From: Pyruvatibacter sp.
Lineage (GTDB): Bacteria > Pseudomonadota > Alphaproteobacteria > CGMCC-115125
Direction of reading: 5' to 3'
NCBI RefSeq assembly: GCF_040219635.1
Contig: NZ_JAVJSC010000002.1
Location: forward strand, 186,001 to 250,000
Length of the DNA: 64,000 nucleotides
Under the pieces are notes generated by a model. The model made no database searches. It was not told where the DNA came from and saw only the letters and a program-made list of their open reading frames with translations. Each line of letters opens with the position of its first letter. Positions within the stretch are counted from its first letter, which is position 1. This document shows positions 63,209 through 64,000 of this stretch, in pieces. The position numbers and the translations under genes were made by a program.

Positions 63209-64000
63209 TTAATCCAGCGGCGTGCTGTCTGCCCTGTTCCACCCGGTTGCGCGCCTCACCAGCGCCAGACGCCAGCGTGCGGGCAAAAAATCAAGCGCCT
63301 TGAGAACATAGGTAAACCGACGCGGGAATGTGATTTCAAAGCCCCGCGATTTGAGCCCGGTAACAATACGATCAGCCGCGTCCGGCGACGACATCAAGGC
63401 CGGCATAGGGAACGGATTGTGCTTTGTGGCAGGCGTGTCAATAAAGCCCGGATTGACCACCTGCACCAGAATGCCGATGGGATCGAGTTCGATGCGCAGC
63501 GTTTCAGCCAGATTGATAAGAGCCGCCTTGCTTGCTCCGTAGGCAGAACTTGTCGGCAGACCGCCATACCCCGTGACAGAAGCAACAAGCGCTATCTGCC
63601 CTCGCCCACGTGCCTTCATGGCTGCTATGGCCGGTTCCAGGCAGTTGGCCACACCGGTCAGGTTGACGGCAAAGGTAGTCTCGAATGCATCTGCCTTGAA
63701 GTCGCGCGCATCAATCGGCAGATACACGCCGGCATTCAGCACACACAGCGCTATCGGCCCCTCATTGCGCTCTATATCAAGAGCAACGCGCGTCATCCCC
63801 GTGTGGTCGGTCACGTCGCCTTCACAGGCGATGATTTTGCCTGCAAGTCCGTTAGCTTCCGTCGCAAGCGCGTCAAGCTCCTCACGTCGACGCGCAGTTG
63901 CGGCGACGGTCCACCCGTCGCGCGCCAAACGCAGTGCGACATCACGGCCAATGCCGGAGCTTGCGCCTGTGACCCAGGCAACGCCGGTTTCAGGATTGGA
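63209..64000 (-). CDS. short-chain dehydrogenase/reductase, 5' end outside the window
   Basis: 264 codons to the window edge, including stop; the frame is still open at 64000, so the true start lies beyond. Rossmann motif TGASSGIG (in the edge part), NAGVY and the catalytic SVTGYGGLPTSSAYGASKAA with YxxxK are intact. The C-terminal region ends with FTYVLKALDFLPARW, like SDRs in photo-oxidative stress clusters. Substrate unknown. Confidence 0.9.
   Translation of the reverse strand, partial: SNPETGVAWVTGASSGIGRDVALRLARDGWTVAATARRREELDALATEANGLAGKIIACEGDVTDHTGMTRVALDIERNEGPIALCVLNAGVYLPIDARDFKADAFETTFAVNLTGVANCLEPAIAAMKARGRGQIALVASVTGYGGLPTSSAYGASKAALINLAETLRIELDPIGILVQVVNPGFIDTPATKHNPFPMPALMSSPDAADRIVTGLKSRGFEITFPRRFTYVLKALDFLPARWRLALVRRATGWNRADSTPLD

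Noticed and set aside
1..64000. CRISPR arrays and insertion sequences
   Set aside because: I found no regularly spaced repeat array and no transposase; the only clear tandem repeat is the two-unit array at 52751.

Overview
The window looks like a moderately GC-rich chromosome segment of an alphaproteobacterium, probably in or near the Rhizobiales/Parvibaculales. The signs are a PopZ-type (DUF2497) gene next to valS, a pcm-tolC pair, NDUFS6-like zinc-finger and DUF2834 proteins, a BTLCP transglutaminase-like lipoprotein, and a photolyase/flavoprotein/DUF1365/CFA-synthase/MFS/DUF3833 set like that of sigmaE-ChrR photo-oxidative stress regulons. This is inference from gene content; there is no rRNA in the window.

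Left chromosomal part (1-32.9 kb). A truncated GPH-type MFS transporter is followed by an alpha/beta hydrolase, small membrane proteins, a radical-SAM DNA-repair-like pair (TIGR03916/TIGR03915 type), tRNA-Leu, a GMC dehydrogenase, a pentapeptide-repeat protein, OmpA-like and LpxR-like envelope proteins, a double PilZ protein, acyl-CoA and SDR enzymes, xthA and an MlrC-type peptidase. A tightly coupled RimB-like/RimK/AstE-like operon follows, then a Sel1 protein, ilvD, a serine hydrolase, valS, popZ, tolC, pcm, tRNA-Cys and tRNA-Asn.

Integrated element (about 33.0-52.75 kb). A large serine recombinase sits against tRNA-Asn and its reading frame ends inside the tRNA gene. A 9-bp copy of the tRNA 3' end (GGGGAGCCA) at 52739 is the best candidate for the other junction, giving an element of about 19.7 kb. 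All its genes lie on the minus strand. From the right end they are an XRE repressor, an ImmA-like protease, small proteins, a CHC2/Toprim primase, a P-loop helicase-like ATPase, a TubC-docking-like protein and two overlapping small genes. Next comes a defence operon: Phd-like protein, HsdR, a putative caspase/CHAT-like protease, HsdM, HsdS, a HExxH-HicA-like fusion, a 39-aa ORF, a GIY-YIG protein, two HNH proteins and an RNase-H-fold protein. I read 18-bp operator-like sites at both the XRE promoter and the recombinase promoter, the latter apparently leaderless, which suggests a phage-like lysogeny switch.

Right chromosomal part (52.9-64 kb). A short Ada-like regulator precedes a betaine/proline ABC transporter (proXWV order X-W-V). 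Then come a photolyase, an FAD oxidoreductase, DUF1365, a cyclopropane-fatty-acid synthase, a second GPH transporter, DUF3833, and a convergent SDR gene that runs off the window.

The most notable candidate system is the type I restriction locus with a His/Cys-dyad protease gene between hsdR and hsdM, followed by a metallopeptidase-HicA fusion and four different nuclease-fold genes in one apparent operon.
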